A stretch of DNA of 64,000 nucleotides from Pseudomonas migulae (GCF_024169315.1 NZ_JALJWR010000001.1:5444501-5508500), one strand, 5' to 3'. Positions 35,212 to 44,601 are shown, numbered from the stretch's first letter. The notes: generated by a model not told the origin, from the letters alone. Translations and numbers: made by a program.

Positions 35212-35874
35212 ATGTCCGCTCAACCCCCTTCCGCCATCGAACTTGAGTTCGCCCGGCGTCACGATCAGGAACACGCCCGCGTCTGCTTGCAGTCGAGCCC
35301 ACGTGGCCTCGCCGGGCGCCTGGCGTTCTGGCGTGACGAGCAACTGGTGCGCAGCGCGCTCAAGGTGGCCGGCGAACCGGGGCTGATTCTCGACGTCGCC
35401 TGCGGGGCCGGGCGCTTCTGGCCGGTGCTGGGCGAACACGCAAACCGGGTGATTCTGGCGTCCGACCCGTCTCAGGACATGCTCGATCACGCGCCGACCC
35501 ACCACCCGCAACAGCTACTGAAACGGGTCAAGACCTTTCAGAGCTCAGCATTTGCCATCGGCTTGTCGGCGAATGCAGTGGACTGCATTTTTTGCATGCA
35601 ACTGTTTCAGCACATCGCCAGCCCCGAACATCGCTTGGCCATGCTGGGCGAGTTCTACCGGGTCAGCCGCGATACGGTGATTGTGGCGGTGCGGGTCGAT
35701 ACCCGATTCAAGCGCCGGCGACCCGATACACCAGGCATTCAGGCCCGGCCGCTGGCCAGTAAGGCCGAAGTGGAAGCCGAGTTCAAACAGGCGGGTTTCC
35801 GCTTGCTCAGCCATCAAGACTTCCTGCCCGGTTGCGCACCTCTGCGCGTCTACGTGTTGCGTAAGGCCAGATAA
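35212..35874 (+). CDS. Class I SAM-dependent methyltransferase
   Basis: A 220-aa protein. Motif I LILDVACGAGRFWPVLG lies near residues 58-74 and motif II ends in LASDPSQ; CIFCMQLFQHI is the motif IV region. It follows eptA by 74 bases on the same strand. The substrate is unknown. Confidence 0.8.
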   Translation: MSAQPPSAIELEFARRHDQEHARVCLQSSPRGLAGRLAFWRDEQLVRSALKVAGEPGLILDVACGAGRFWPVLGEHANRVILASDPSQDMLDHAPTHHPQQLLKRVKTFQSSAFAIGLSANAVDCIFCMQLFQHIASPEHRLAMLGEFYRVSRDTVIVAVRVDTRFKRRRPDTPGIQARPLASKAEVEAEFKQAGFRLLSHQDFLPGCAPLRVYVLRKAR

Positions 35875-35997
35875 CCCCCCTCTGTCAGACATTTCTTGCC
35901 ATCAGGCAGGTGTTTTCGCTAAAGCTCTTGTTCAGTGGAGGCGCGGAAATCGCCGGGGGCGATATATACTGCGCGCCATTCTTCAAGGGAGAGCCGT

Positions 35998-37131
35998 GTG
36001 GCCATCGATATTCACTGGATTCGCGACAACGATAGCCTCGGCCGGTTTTGCGCCGAGTGGCAGCAGCTGCCCTACGTTGCCCTCGACACCGAATTCATGC
36101 GGGTCGACACCTTCTATCCGATTGCAGGCCTGCTGCAGATCGGCGATGGCGTACGCGCTTACCTGATTGATCCGTTGACCATCGACAACTGGCAGCCATT
36201 GGCCGCATTGCTGGAAAACCCGGCCGTGGTCAAAGTCGTGCATGCGTGCAGCGAAGACCTCGAGGTTTTGCTGCGTCTGACCGGCAGCCTGCCGGCGCCG
36301 CTGTTCGACACCCAACTGGCCGCCGCCTACCTGAACCTCGGTTTCTCAATGGGCTATTCGCGGCTGGTGCAGGAAGTGCTCGGCATCGACCTGCCGAAAG
36401 GCGAGACCCGTTCCGACTGGCTGCAACGTCCGCTGTCTGACACACAGATCAGCTACGCCGCCGAAGATGCCTTGCACCTTGCGGAAGTTTTCGTACAGCT
36501 TCGTCCGAAGCTGTCTGACGACAAATACGCCTGGGTCCTGGAAGACGGTGCCGAGCTGGTGGCCAACCTGCGTCGTGAAGTGGATCCGTACGAGGTCTAT
36601 CGCGACGCCAAACTGGCCTGGAAACTCTCCCGTGCCCAACTCGCCGTGCTGCGTGAACTCTGCGCCTGGCGCGAACGCGAAGCCCGCGCCCGTGACTTGC
36701 CGCGCAATCGCATCATCCGTGAACACTCCCTGTGGCCGCTGGCGCGGACGCAACCGGACAACCTCGGCGCGCTGGCGAAAATCGAAGACATGCACCCGCG
36801 TACCGTGCGTCAGGACGGCGAATTTCTGCTTGATCTGATCAAGCGCTCTGGCAGTGTGTCCCCAGATCAATGGCCGGCTGCCGTGCCGGAGCCGTTGCCG
36901 GTGGATGCTGCCGTGCTGATCAAACAGTTGCGTGCACTCGGCCAGGCCGAAGCCGAGCGCCTGAATATCGCGCCGGAACTGATGCTGCGCAAGAAAACCC
37001 TGGAAGCGTTGCTCAAGAGCGGCTTCCCCAACGGTCCTTACCAATTGCCTGATTCGCTGCGTGGCTGGCGCCGCGAATTGATGGGCCAGGCGCTGCTCGA
37101 CAGCCTGGCCACCGCCGGAGAACAGCCTTGA
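35998..37131 (+). CDS. rnd: Ribonuclease D
   Basis: A 377-aa DEDD exonuclease that trims tRNA 3' ends. Exo I shows [14 protein letters not shown], Exo [16 protein letters not shown], and Exo [13 protein letters not shown]. An HRDC domain follows (about 210-290). GTG at 35998 preceded by AAGGGAGA was chosen as start; the upstream frame has no ribosome-binding site. It overlaps ycgL by four bases. Confidence 0.94.
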   Translation: MAIDIHWIRDNDSLGRFCAEWQQLPYVALDTEFMRVDTFYPIAGLLQIGDGVRAYLIDPLTIDNWQPLAALLENPAVVKVVHACSEDLEVLLRLTGSLPAPLFDTQLAAAYLNLGFSMGYSRLVQEVLGIDLPKGETRSDWLQRPLSDTQISYAAEDALHLAEVFVQLRPKLSDDKYAWVLEDGAELVANLRREVDPYEVYRDAKLAWKLSRAQLAVLRELCAWREREARARDLPRNRIIREHSLWPLARTQPDNLGALAKIEDMHPRTVRQDGEFLLDLIKRSGSVSPDQWPAAVPEPLPVDAAVLIKQLRALGQAEAERLNIAPELMLRKKTLEALLKSGFPNGPYQLPDSLRGWRRELMGQALLDSLATAGEQP

Positions 37132-37421
37132 AACGTATTTGCTCCATCTATCGAAGCCTGAAGAAAAACGAGATGTACCTCTATGTGCTGAAAAGCGATG
37201 CACTGGAGCGCGTCCCGGAAAGTCTGATGGCCGCTTTCGGCAAACCGCACCACGCGTTCGACCTGGTGCTGACCCCCGAGCGCAAGCTGTCGCGCGAGGA
37301 CATCACCGTGGTGCTGGAAAACCTCGAGAAGCAGGGTTACCACCTGCAAATGCCACCGGCCGAAGACGAATACATCGAGCATTTGCCGGAAGAACTGTTG
37401 CGACGCAACGACCCGATGTGA
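37128..37421 (+). CDS. ycgL: YcgL-domain protein
   Basis: A 97-aa protein that starts with TTG overlapping the rnd stop (TTGA), giving the canonical [20 protein letters not shown]. The YcgL domain is conserved in gammaproteobacteria beside rnd; the function is not settled. The rare start suggests coupling to rnd translation. Confidence 0.88.
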   Translation: MKRICSIYRSLKKNEMYLYVLKSDALERVPESLMAAFGKPHHAFDLVLTPERKLSREDITVVLENLEKQGYHLQMPPAEDEYIEHLPEELLRRNDPM

Positions 37422-37541
37422 TCGGCAGACAGGCTCTGTTCAGAGTCTGCGTGAAACACTGGAATGATTTTGGCGATGGCCGCGATGAAGGAGCGATACT
37501 CCCTCGGCGGCCGTCTGCACTGCTTTTGAAAGGTTTGAACC

Positions 37542-38474
37542 ATGCGCGTTCTGATTGCTGAACACGACCACCCTGTATATGCCCAACTGTTGCGCCAGGC
37601 AGCGCCTGACCTGGAAGTACTGACCAGTGGCGACTCCGCTGAACTGGCCCGCCAGGCCGCCGATTGCTCGATCTGGCTGGGGCAGCCGGACCTTTTGGCC
37701 ACGTTGTTGCGTCAGGGTCACCAGCCGCAATGGCTGCAATCGACCTGGGCCGGCATCACGCCGCTGCTGGCCGACGGCCTGCCACGCCACTATCGCCTGA
37801 CCCGCGCGGTGGGGATTTTCGGTCAGGTCATGGCCGAATACGTGCTGACCTACATGCTCGGCCACGAGCGCGAAGTCTTGCCGCGCCTGGTCAGTCAGGT
37901 CGAGCGTAAATGGGACAGTCGCCAGGGCCAAAGCCTGGCGGGGCGCAAGGTGCTGATCGTCGGCACCGGTGACATCGGTCAGACCGTGGCGCGGTTTCTG
38001 TTGCCGTTTGGCGTCGAGTTGTATGGCATCGCCAGCGAAGCCCGCGAGCAGGCGCCGTTTGTCGAAGTGGGCGCGCTGGCGGATTTGCCGCGCCTGGTCG
38101 GTGAAGTCGATTACGTGATCAATCTGCTGCCGAATACGCCGACGACCCACGACCTGTACGACGCGGCGCTGTTCAAGCAGTTCAAGCCGACCGGGTTGTT
38201 CATCAACGTCGGGCGCGGCGTGGCGGTGGTCGATGCGGATCTGGTGGAAGCCTTGAAGGAAGGGCATCTGGCAGGCGCGGTGATCGACGTCTGCCGTCAG
38301 GAACCGCTGCCGCAACGTCACCCGTTCTGGACGGCCTGGGGCTTGCTGCTGACCGGACACAGCTCCGCACCGACGTCGCCTGCGATGATGGTGAAGCTGT
38401 TTGTCGAGAATGTGCGGGCGTATCAGGCGGGTGAGGCGTTGCGCGGGGAAGTGGATTTCAATCGCGGCTATTGA
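37542..38474 (+). CDS. D-2-hydroxyacid dehydrogenase family protein
   Basis: A 310-aa NAD(P)-dependent reductase of the GhrA type. The Rossmann motif VLIVGTGDIGQTVARFL lies near residue 142, INVGRGVAVVD near 225 and the catalytic region DVCRQEPLP near 252, with H277 in the final GHSSAPTSP. Glyoxylate/hydroxypyruvate are the usual substrates; here this is inferred only. Confidence 0.87.
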   Translation: MRVLIAEHDHPVYAQLLRQAAPDLEVLTSGDSAELARQAADCSIWLGQPDLLATLLRQGHQPQWLQSTWAGITPLLADGLPRHYRLTRAVGIFGQVMAEYVLTYMLGHEREVLPRLVSQVERKWDSRQGQSLAGRKVLIVGTGDIGQTVARFLLPFGVELYGIASEAREQAPFVEVGALADLPRLVGEVDYVINLLPNTPTTHDLYDAALFKQFKPTGLFINVGRGVAVVDADLVEALKEGHLAGAVIDVCRQEPLPQRHPFWTAWGLLLTGHSSAPTSPAMMVKLFVENVRAYQAGEALRGEVDFNRGY

Positions 38475-38491
38475 AACCACTTGGATCGAAA

Positions 38492-38581
38492 TGTGGGAGC
38501 GGGCTTGCTCGCGAAGACGGAGTGTCAGTCACCATTTGTATTGACTGACACCCCGTCTTCGCGAGCAAGCCCGCTCCCACA
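38492..38581. repeat. REP pair
   Basis: TGTGGGAGCGGGCTTGCTCG and its inverse CGAGCAAGCCCGCTCCCACA; the spacer also contains the dyad AGTGTCAGTC/GACTGACAC, making a longer cruciform. It sits between convergent genes. Confidence 0.9.
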
Positions 38582-38599
38582 GTTGTTTTGCGCTGTGGC

Positions 38600-39193
38600 T
38601 TAGAGGGTGAAGTCGCCTTCAGCCGCGAGTTCGCTCAACGGGCGACGCGGGCTCGGCTCTTCACGTGCTTGCAGGTAATCCGCCAGCGTCGCTTTATCCC
38701 CCAGTTTGCCCACCGCCACCGCCGCGTGCAGGGCGTAACCTTCAGGAATGTTCAGCTCCTTGCGGGTCAGCTCCTGGTCGAAACCGGCCATGCCGTGGGT
38801 GTGCCAGCCGCTGAGGCTCGCTTGCAACGCCAGATGGCCCCAGGCCGAACCGGTGTCGAAGGTGTGCCACAAGGCCGGGGTTTCTTCGGTGGCGCCTGGC
38901 ACCGCGAAGGTGGTTTTCGAGATCACGATCACCAGCGCCGAGGCGTGTTGCGCCCAGCTGCGGTTAAATTCATTCAGCAAACCCAGGTAACGCTCCCAGT
39001 TCGGCGTATCGCGGCGCGCGTAGAGAAACCGCCAAGGCTGCGAGTTGTAGGCCGATGGCGCCCAGCGTGCGGCTTCGAAAAAGCTCAGCAGGGTTTCTTC
39101 GGGAATGGCTTCACCGGTGAAGGCGCGGGGTGACCAGCGATCGGTGAATTGCGGGTGGATGGCATAATCGGCAACGCGGGGATTGGCACTCAT
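38600..39193 (-). CDS. Nitroreductase family protein
   Basis: A 197-aa FMN-dependent enzyme. RWSPRAFTGEAIPEETLLSF and ARWAPSAYNSQPWRFLYARR are the FMN-binding blocks of the family, and SAWGHLALQASLSGWHTHGM is the second. The substrate is not predictable. ORF and start are clear though the ribosome-binding site is modest. Confidence 0.88.
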   Translation of the reverse strand: MSANPRVADYAIHPQFTDRWSPRAFTGEAIPEETLLSFFEAARWAPSAYNSQPWRFLYARRDTPNWERYLGLLNEFNRSWAQHASALVIVISKTTFAVPGATEETPALWHTFDTGSAWGHLALQASLSGWHTHGMAGFDQELTRKELNIPEGYALHAAVAVGKLGDKATLADYLQAREEPSPRRPLSELAAEGDFTL

Positions 39194-39474
39194 GCAGAGA
39201 TTCCTTGCGACAGGTGAGTCAGAGAGTCGAGTAAAAAACCGGCGGGCGCAGTTGGGCTGGGCGATGAGGTTTTTCGTGAGCCTGGCACTTCATCCGAATG
39301 CAACGCGGTGGGGCGTTAATGGCACGCAGGTCTGGCTCCTTGCGACTGGCAAAGCTACTTGGCGGCGCAATAACTGACAAGTCCCGTTCTACCGGCAGTC
39401 GCCAATGCTTGGCCCCCGGGCCGCTGCACACTAGACTGGCGGCCTTTTCACCACCTGATGTTGATGCTTGAGCC

Positions 39475-39924
39475 ATGGTCGCCAAAGTCGAACCGTTCTG
39501 GAAACGCAAAACCCTCGATCAACTCGATCAGGAGGAATGGGAATCGCTGTGCGACGGTTGTGGTCTGTGCTGCCTGCAAAAGCTCGAGGATGAAGAGGAC
39601 AACAGCGTTTACTACACGCGCATCGCGTGCAAGTTGCTGGACCTGAAAACCTGCCAGTGCAGCGATTACCCTAACCGCCGCAAATTCGTGCCGGACTGCA
39701 TCCAGCTCACGCCGGGCAAGGCCGACGAGTTCAAATGGCTGCCGCCGACCTGCGGTTATCGCCTGGTCAGCGAGGGCAAGGACCTGCCGCTTTGGCACCA
39801 CCTGGTGTGCGGTGATCGCGATGCCGTGCATCACGAACGCATTTCCCAATCCGGGCGCATGCTCGCCGAAGGCAGCGTGGCCGAAGAGGATTGGGAAGAC
39901 CATCTGATTTTCCGGGCAGGCTAG
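39475..39924 (+). CDS. YcgN-type cysteine-cluster protein (UPF0260)
   Basis: A 149-aa protein with CDGCGLCC near residues 26-33 and further cysteines at [11 protein letters not shown] and PDC, CG, CGDR. This cysteine pattern defines the YcgN family, thought to bind a metal or cluster; the function is unknown. It follows the rnd-ycgL neighbourhood, as in related bacteria, and leads into the gene at 39943 after 18 bases. Confidence 0.88.
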   Translation: MVAKVEPFWKRKTLDQLDQEEWESLCDGCGLCCLQKLEDEEDNSVYYTRIACKLLDLKTCQCSDYPNRRKFVPDCIQLTPGKADEFKWLPPTCGYRLVSEGKDLPLWHHLVCGDRDAVHHERISQSGRMLAEGSVAEEDWEDHLIFRAG

Positions 39925-39942
39925 TTTTACAAAGGAGTGTGT

Positions 39943-41172
39943 ATGGCTGTGGGATTGCGGCGGGCGTTGGCCGTTGGGCTGCTGGCCCTGAGTTCGTCGG
40001 TGTCGGCGGCGAAGAAGGTCGATCTGGATTACCACGTGCGCCTGTTGCCGCAAAGCGATCAGGCTGAAGTGCGGCTGACCCTGGCCCAGGGTTCGGCGGT
40101 GCGCAGTCTGGATTTCGACCTCGGCGACGGCAGCCACTACAGCGACTTCAAGGCCGACGGCCAATGGCAGCTCACACCGGGCAAACCGGCCCGTGGAATC
40201 TGGCGCCCGGCCGCCGACAAGGCCAGCCTGACTTACCGGGTGCGGGTCAGCCATGGCCGCAAGAGCGGCAGCTTCGACACACGCATGACCCCGACCTGGG
40301 CGCTGATGCGGGGCGACGATCTGGTGCCCGCCGCGAAACTCGACCAGCAGGATGGTATCGAGCTGGTTTCACGCCTGGAGTTCGAATTGCCTACCGGCTG
40401 GAAAAGCGTCGAAACCGCCTGGCCGCGGATCGGCAAGAACAAATTCCGCATCGATAACGTCTCCCGCCTGTTCGACCGGCCTACCGGCTGGATGCTTGCC
40501 GGCCACCTAGGCACACGTCGCACCCGATTGGGGGAAACCGAAGTCACCGTCGCTTCGCCCCAAGGCCAGGGCATGCGCCGCATGGACGTGCTGACGTTGC
40601 TGACGTTTGTCTGGCCGCAAGTGCAGGACGTGTTCCCGCGTCATCCCGCCAAGTTGCTGATTGTCGGCGCCAACGATCCGATGTGGCGGGGCAGCCTGGC
40701 GGCGCGTGAGTCGATCTACCTGAACACGCGTCTGCCGCTGGTCAGCGAAAGCGGCAGCAGCGCGCTGGTGCGGGAATTGGCCCAGGTGTTCGGGCGGGTC
40801 AACGACAAGCAGCGCAGCGACTGGATCAGCGAAGGACTCGCCGAGTATTACGCCATTGAGTTGGTGCGCCGCGCCGGCGGGATGAGTGACGAGCGATATG
40901 AAAGTCTGCATGGCAAGCTGGTCAAGGACAGCCAGAAGGTCACCACGCTGCGTGACGCGCAGGCCAGCCCGTCGCAGGTAGCCAAAGCGGTGTTGTTGCT
41001 ACAGGAGCTGGATCGCGAGATTCGCCTGAAGACGCGCAACAAACGTTCGCTGGACGATGTGATGCGCGGGGCGATGCACTTGGAGGGTGTCGATACCAAG
41101 GAGTTTGTTCAACTGGCCGAGAGTGTGATTGGCGAGTCTTCCAAAGTCTTGGATACCGGGTTACTCCAGTAA
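39943..41172 (+). CDS. Secreted M1/M61-like protein with degenerate zinc site
   Basis: A 409-aa protein with a signal peptide (about 1-23, ending VSA/AK) and an N-terminal beta region. At 277-281 the sequence is RELAQ where a gluzincin has HExxH, and SEGLAEYYAIE near 296-306 resembles the third-ligand block (xEGxAxYY). Both zinc histidines are lost, the glutamates remain. It is therefore probably a non-catalytic relative (pseudo-peptidase). AAAGGAG precedes ATG 39943. Co-transcription with ycgN is likely. Confidence 0.65.
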   Translation: MAVGLRRALAVGLLALSSSVSAAKKVDLDYHVRLLPQSDQAEVRLTLAQGSAVRSLDFDLGDGSHYSDFKADGQWQLTPGKPARGIWRPAADKASLTYRVRVSHGRKSGSFDTRMTPTWALMRGDDLVPAAKLDQQDGIELVSRLEFELPTGWKSVETAWPRIGKNKFRIDNVSRLFDRPTGWMLAGHLGTRRTRLGETEVTVASPQGQGMRRMDVLTLLTFVWPQVQDVFPRHPAKLLIVGANDPMWRGSLAARESIYLNTRLPLVSESGSSALVRELAQVFGRVNDKQRSDWISEGLAEYYAIELVRRAGGMSDERYESLHGKLVKDSQKVTTLRDAQASPSQVAKAVLLLQELDREIRLKTRNKRSLDDVMRGAMHLEGVDTKEFVQLAESVIGESSKVLDTGLLQ

Positions 41173-41179
41173 AATTGCC

Positions 41180-41270
41180 ATCGCGGGCAAGCCTCGCTCC
41201 TACAGGGATCAGGGGTGTCCACAATTTCGTGGCCCCCACAAAAAACTGTGGGAGCGGGCTTGCCCGCGAT
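41180..41270. repeat. Hybrid REP pair
   Basis: The left arm is of the GCCTCGCTCCTAC subtype and the right arm of the GTGGGAGCGGGCTTG subtype, so two different REP subtypes form one inverted pair (ATCGCGGGCAAGC / GCTTGCCCGCGAT outer stems match). Confidence 0.85.
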
Positions 41271-41300
41271 GAGGCTGTCAGCCTCAACGAACAACCCGGA

Positions 41301-41678
41301 TCAAACCCCGGCTTTAGGCGACTGCAACGAATCATTCCCGGTCACGGTCGCGGTTTTGGTCGCCGCCTCGGCATTCGCCTTCAGCCGCCCCAACTCTTCC
41401 CCGGCACGCTCGATCTTCGCCCGCACGTTGTTCATGTCGTGACGGCTTTTCTCCAGCAGGCTCTTGGCCGAACTGTGGCCGGTAATGCCGCGGGCCAGCG
41501 CTACGCCGCCGATGGCCACCTGGATCAAACCGAATATCCCGCCGCGGCGCAGGCCTTTGCCGACCATCACCACGCCACCGGCCAGGGAGCCGATGCGCTC
41601 CCAGCCGTGAACGTTCTGATCGGTATGGCTCTGGAACGGGGTGGATTCGATGCGCTCTACGCGTTTGAGTTCGCTCAT
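41301..41678 (-). CDS. DUF2892-like membrane-associated protein
   Basis: A 125-aa protein. Residues about 27-67 (ERIGSLAGGVVMVGKGLRRG then GIFGLIQVAIGGVALARGITG) match the YgaP-like DUF2892 membrane hairpin. The C-terminal part is a charged helical tail (KSLLEKSRHDMNNVRAKIER). Function unknown. Confidence 0.75.
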   Translation of the reverse strand: MSELKRVERIESTPFQSHTDQNVHGWERIGSLAGGVVMVGKGLRRGGIFGLIQVAIGGVALARGITGHSSAKSLLEKSRHDMNNVRAKIERAGEELGRLKANAEAATKTATVTGNDSLQSPKAGV

Positions 41679-41770
41679 GATCTGTCTCCTGGCGGGAATG
41701 ACTGCTTCAAGAATAGATAATTAAGCTGACTGCCGAGGCGGGCGGCTTGTTCCGTCGGATGTGCGTCGAT

Positions 41771-42241
41771 TCAGCGGAATTTCGGACCGGAGCGGGTGTT
41801 GAGGCCCTTGGCCATGCGGTCATACAGCACGACATTGACCGTGGCGGCGAGGTTCATGCAACCGGTGGTCGGGATGTAGACCACGTCTTCGCACCAGTCG
41901 CGAATCTCTTGATCCAGCGAGCCGTCTTCCGGGCCGAAGATGTACAGCGCGCGATCCGGGTGGGTGTATTCCGGCAGTGAGCGCGCGCCTTCGACCAGCT
42001 CCACGGCAACCGGTACGCAGCCCAGGGGCAGGATTTTTTTCAGGTCGTCGATACCGATCAGCGGGATGTCGTAGTGGACGCGCTTGGTGTCGGTGACGAA
42101 GTCGGCGGCGCGTTCATAACGCTTGCCGGTGTAGAACACGGACGCCACGTTGTAGCAGCCGGCGGCGCGCATGACCGAGCCGACGTTTTCCGGTGATTTG
42201 GGGTTGAACAAACCAATGCAGCTGTACCGTTTGTCTGCCAC
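41771..42241 (-). CDS. SPOUT (TrmH/SpoU-type) RNA methyltransferase
   Basis: A 156-aa minimal SPOUT enzyme. The three family motifs are PENVGSVMRAAGCY, YIFGPEDGSL and IPTTGCMNLAATVNVVLYD, the last forming the trefoil-knot SAM site. The target tRNA or rRNA position is unknown. The start is GTG 42241 (VADKRYSC), with AAGG upstream. Confidence 0.85.
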   Translation of the reverse strand: MADKRYSCIGLFNPKSPENVGSVMRAAGCYNVASVFYTGKRYERAADFVTDTKRVHYDIPLIGIDDLKKILPLGCVPVAVELVEGARSLPEYTHPDRALYIFGPEDGSLDQEIRDWCEDVVYIPTTGCMNLAATVNVVLYDRMAKGLNTRSGPKFR

Positions 42242-42332
42242 GAGCGGGGTGCCTTCGGGGAAAAAACGGCGATTATACGGGGATTGGGGGAGGGTGGTCA
42301 GATTGTAGATTGGTGGTGTCCGGGCAATTGCT

Positions 42333-42422
42333 ATCGCGGGCAAGCCCGCTCCCACAGTGATTGGTGTCGATCACAATGTTGTGTTCGCCACAGAACCCTG
42401 TGGGAGCGGACTTGCCCGCGAT
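42333..42422. repeat. REP pair
   Basis: ATCGCGGGCAAGCCCGCTCC and its inverse with one change (GGAGCGGACTTGCCCGCGAT) around a TGATTGGTGTCGATCA-containing spacer. Confidence 0.88.
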
Positions 42423-42448
42423 GGGGCCGGGTCAGGCAATGAAGATCT

Positions 42449-42820
42449 TCAGTCGTCTTTCTTCATCAAACCGGCCAACGCCGCAAACGGGTTATGCGTC
42501 GCTTTGGCGATCTTCGGCGTGCTCAGCGAGCCCTCATCGAAATACTGCTGGTCGGTGTACCGCGAGTGCTCATTGTCATGGCAATACAGGCACAACAGTT
42601 CCCAGTTCGAGCCATCCTGCGGGTTGTTGTCGTGGTTGTGGTCGCGGTGGTGCACGGTCAGTTCGCTCAGGCGCTTGCCGGAAAACTCGCGGGCGCAGCG
42701 GCCGCATACGTGCGGGTACATCTTCAGGGCCTTGTCGCGGTAACCCATTTCCTTGTCGCGCTGGTTGTCGGCAAGGATGCGGTCCAGCTTCGAAGTGTTG
42801 GTCGGCGTTGACGAACTCAT
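42449..42820 (-). CDS. YajD-type HNH nuclease
   Basis: A 123-aa protein with zinc-binding CGRCAREFSG and CLYCHDNEHSR, and the HNH core LTVHHRDHNHDNNPQDGSN. This is the layout of YajD, a small conserved HNH nuclease-like protein of unknown role. Not linked to a phage or homing element here. Confidence 0.88.
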   Translation of the reverse strand: MSSSTPTNTSKLDRILADNQRDKEMGYRDKALKMYPHVCGRCAREFSGKRLSELTVHHRDHNHDNNPQDGSNWELLCLYCHDNEHSRYTDQQYFDEGSLSTPKIAKATHNPFAALAGLMKKDD

Positions 42821-42868
42821 GGGTTCACCTTTGTAAAAGACTAATGACGGTTATGAACGAAGTTTAGC

Positions 42869-43555
42869 TCAGCCCTTGAGCTTCTCGGCAATCCAGATGG
42901 TGTGACGGGTGCCCTTGTTGCCGTGGGCGAAGACCTGGACTTCCTCGGCCTTGAAGCCGGCCTTCTTCAGTTTTTCGGAAAACTGTTTGTCGGCGCTGGC
43001 CGACCACACCGCCAGCACCCCTTTGGGGCGCAAGGCTTTGGCGCAGGCGCTCAGGCCGCCGGCGGAATAGAGCCAGCTGTTGGCCCGCTGCGTCAGGCCT
43101 TCGGGGCCGTTGTCGACGTCGAGCATGATCGCGTCGAAACCTTGTGGCTCCGCCTGCAGCACTTTGGCCACGTCTTCCATGCGGATCACCGTGCGCTGAT
43201 CAAGCAATGGGTTGCCGGATTTTTCGCCCAATGGCCCGCGATTCCACTCGACCACGCCGGGCACCAGTTCCGCGACCACGACTTCAGCGGTCTTGCCCAA
43301 ATGCTTGAGCGCCGAGGCGAGGGTGAACCCCATGCCCAGGCCACCGATCAACACCCGCGAATTCGGCCGTCCGGCGACCTTGCGGCAGGGGATTTCCGCC
43401 AGCGCGTCTTCGGAGCCGTGCATGCGGGTGTTCATCAGCTGTCCGCCGTCGCCGCCCTGGATCTTGATGACGAAATCCTCACCGTATTCGAACAGGCACA
43501 GGGCACCGCCGTTTTCAGGAATGGGGGCGGTGTCGAGCAGAACGAAACGTTTCAT
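42869..43555 (-). CDS. Spermidine synthase-like methyltransferase-fold protein
   Basis: A 228-aa protein with the SpeE-like segments RVLIGGLGMGFTLASAL, VVVAELVPGVVEWNRG and DAIMLDVDNGPEGLTQ. It lacks the N-terminal beta domain of true spermidine synthases. The ATG at 43555 gives MKRFVLLDTAPIPENGGALC. No polyamine genes are adjacent, so the substrate is not assigned. Confidence 0.78.
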   Translation of the reverse strand: MKRFVLLDTAPIPENGGALCLFEYGEDFVIKIQGGDGGQLMNTRMHGSEDALAEIPCRKVAGRPNSRVLIGGLGMGFTLASALKHLGKTAEVVVAELVPGVVEWNRGPLGEKSGNPLLDQRTVIRMEDVAKVLQAEPQGFDAIMLDVDNGPEGLTQRANSWLYSAGGLSACAKALRPKGVLAVWSASADKQFSEKLKKAGFKAEEVQVFAHGNKGTRHTIWIAEKLKG

Positions 43556-43647
43556 GGGGCTCTCTTGAGAAGGAGGGGCACAGGGGAGGCAAACGAGCGC
43601 AGTTGGGAGTAGCCTGCAATCAGACAACAAGGCCAACGGAGCCATTG

Positions 43648-43938
43648 ATGAAGCGCACCATTCTAACGGTCATTGCCTTGGCCGCGCTCTCGATAACTGC
43701 AGTGCAGGCCCAAGAGCTGCAAACCATTCCGACCAGCCCGGCGCCACTGCCCGGTTCGCCCGGCACCGCGACGCCGACGCCGTACCCGCAGATCACCCCG
43801 ACCATCCCGCACAAAGCCGGGCCCGGCGGTGGCGGGCCACCGCTGTTGCCACCGATCGAAGTGCCCAGCCCGCCCAAGGACCAGACGTTGCCGGGCCTGG
43901 AGCAGAACAATACGAAGATCAAGTCGCCGGGCGGTTAG
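43648..43938 (+). CDS. Small secreted proline-rich protein
   Basis: A 96-aa protein with a signal peptide (1-20, MKRTILTVIALAALSITAVQ then A/QE) and a mature part rich in proline, threonine and glycine (PTSPAPLPGSPGTATPTPYP, AGPGGGGPPLLPPIEVPSPP). It has no cysteines after cleavage. It should be periplasmic or envelope-attached; function unknown. Its stop overlaps the stop of the convergent gene by four bases. Confidence 0.6.
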   Translation: MKRTILTVIALAALSITAVQAQELQTIPTSPAPLPGSPGTATPTPYPQITPTIPHKAGPGGGGPPLLPPIEVPSPPKDQTLPGLEQNNTKIKSPGG

Positions 43939-44408
43939 ACCTGCTGCGACAACAATTGCCCGTCGGCCATGCGCAGGCGTCTGGACAGGGAGACGGCGAG
44001 GGCGCGGATGATCTTGGCGGCGATTTTCGGCGCGTCGTTGAGCATCTTTTCCAGCGAGTCCTTGCCCAGGTTCAGCAGCTGGCAATTGCTCGCCGCCACG
44101 CAACTGGCGGAGCGTCGCTCGCCATCGAGCACGGCCATTTCGCCGAACGCCCGACCGCTGCGTAACGTGGCCATGGTCACGAGTTGCCCATCGCTGCCGG
44201 TTTTCTGCACGGCCACCTGGCCGGTGTGGATGATGCACATGAAGCTGCCGGCATCGCCTTCGTGGAAAATCTCTTCGCCCTCGGCCACCGTACTGATGCT
44301 GAAGTAGCCCGAAGCCGCCGCGAAGTCGGCGGGCAGCAGTTGGTCGAACAGGCCACAGTCCATCAGCCAGTCGCGGATTTCGTTGTTCAACAGGGTCGGT
44401 TCTGACAT
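43935..44408 (-). CDS. Cyclic nucleotide-binding domain protein
   Basis: A 157-aa protein consisting of one CNB domain (about 18-135): EIFHEGDAGSFMCIIHTGQV and the phosphate-binding cassette FGEMAVLDGERRSASCVA. No HTH follows, so it is not a Crp-type activator; it may regulate a partner protein. It binds cAMP or c-di-GMP by family inference only. Confidence 0.82.
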   Translation of the reverse strand: MSEPTLLNNEIRDWLMDCGLFDQLLPADFAAASGYFSISTVAEGEEIFHEGDAGSFMCIIHTGQVAVQKTGSDGQLVTMATLRSGRAFGEMAVLDGERRSASCVAASNCQLLNLGKDSLEKMLNDAPKIAAKIIRALAVSLSRRLRMADGQLLSQQV

Positions 44409-44465
44409 GTCGTGCGTTCTTTTTCTTGTGTCTGGTCCGGTTTTTTCTGAATGTACCCAATCCCT

Positions 44466-44555
44466 TGTGGGAGCGGGCTTGCTCGCGATTGCGGTGTGTC
44501 AGTCAGCTCAAATGCTGGCTGGGTGAACGCCTTCGCGAGCAAGCCCGCTCCCACA
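44466..44555. repeat. REP pair
   Basis: TGTGGGAGCGGGCTTGCTCG and its inverse CGAGCAAGCCCGCTCCCACA between 44408 and the oligopeptidase gene end. Confidence 0.88.
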
Positions 44556-44601
44556 TTGAATTGTGTACAGATCCTGAGACCGAATCACCGGGCCAAGTTC
44601 C

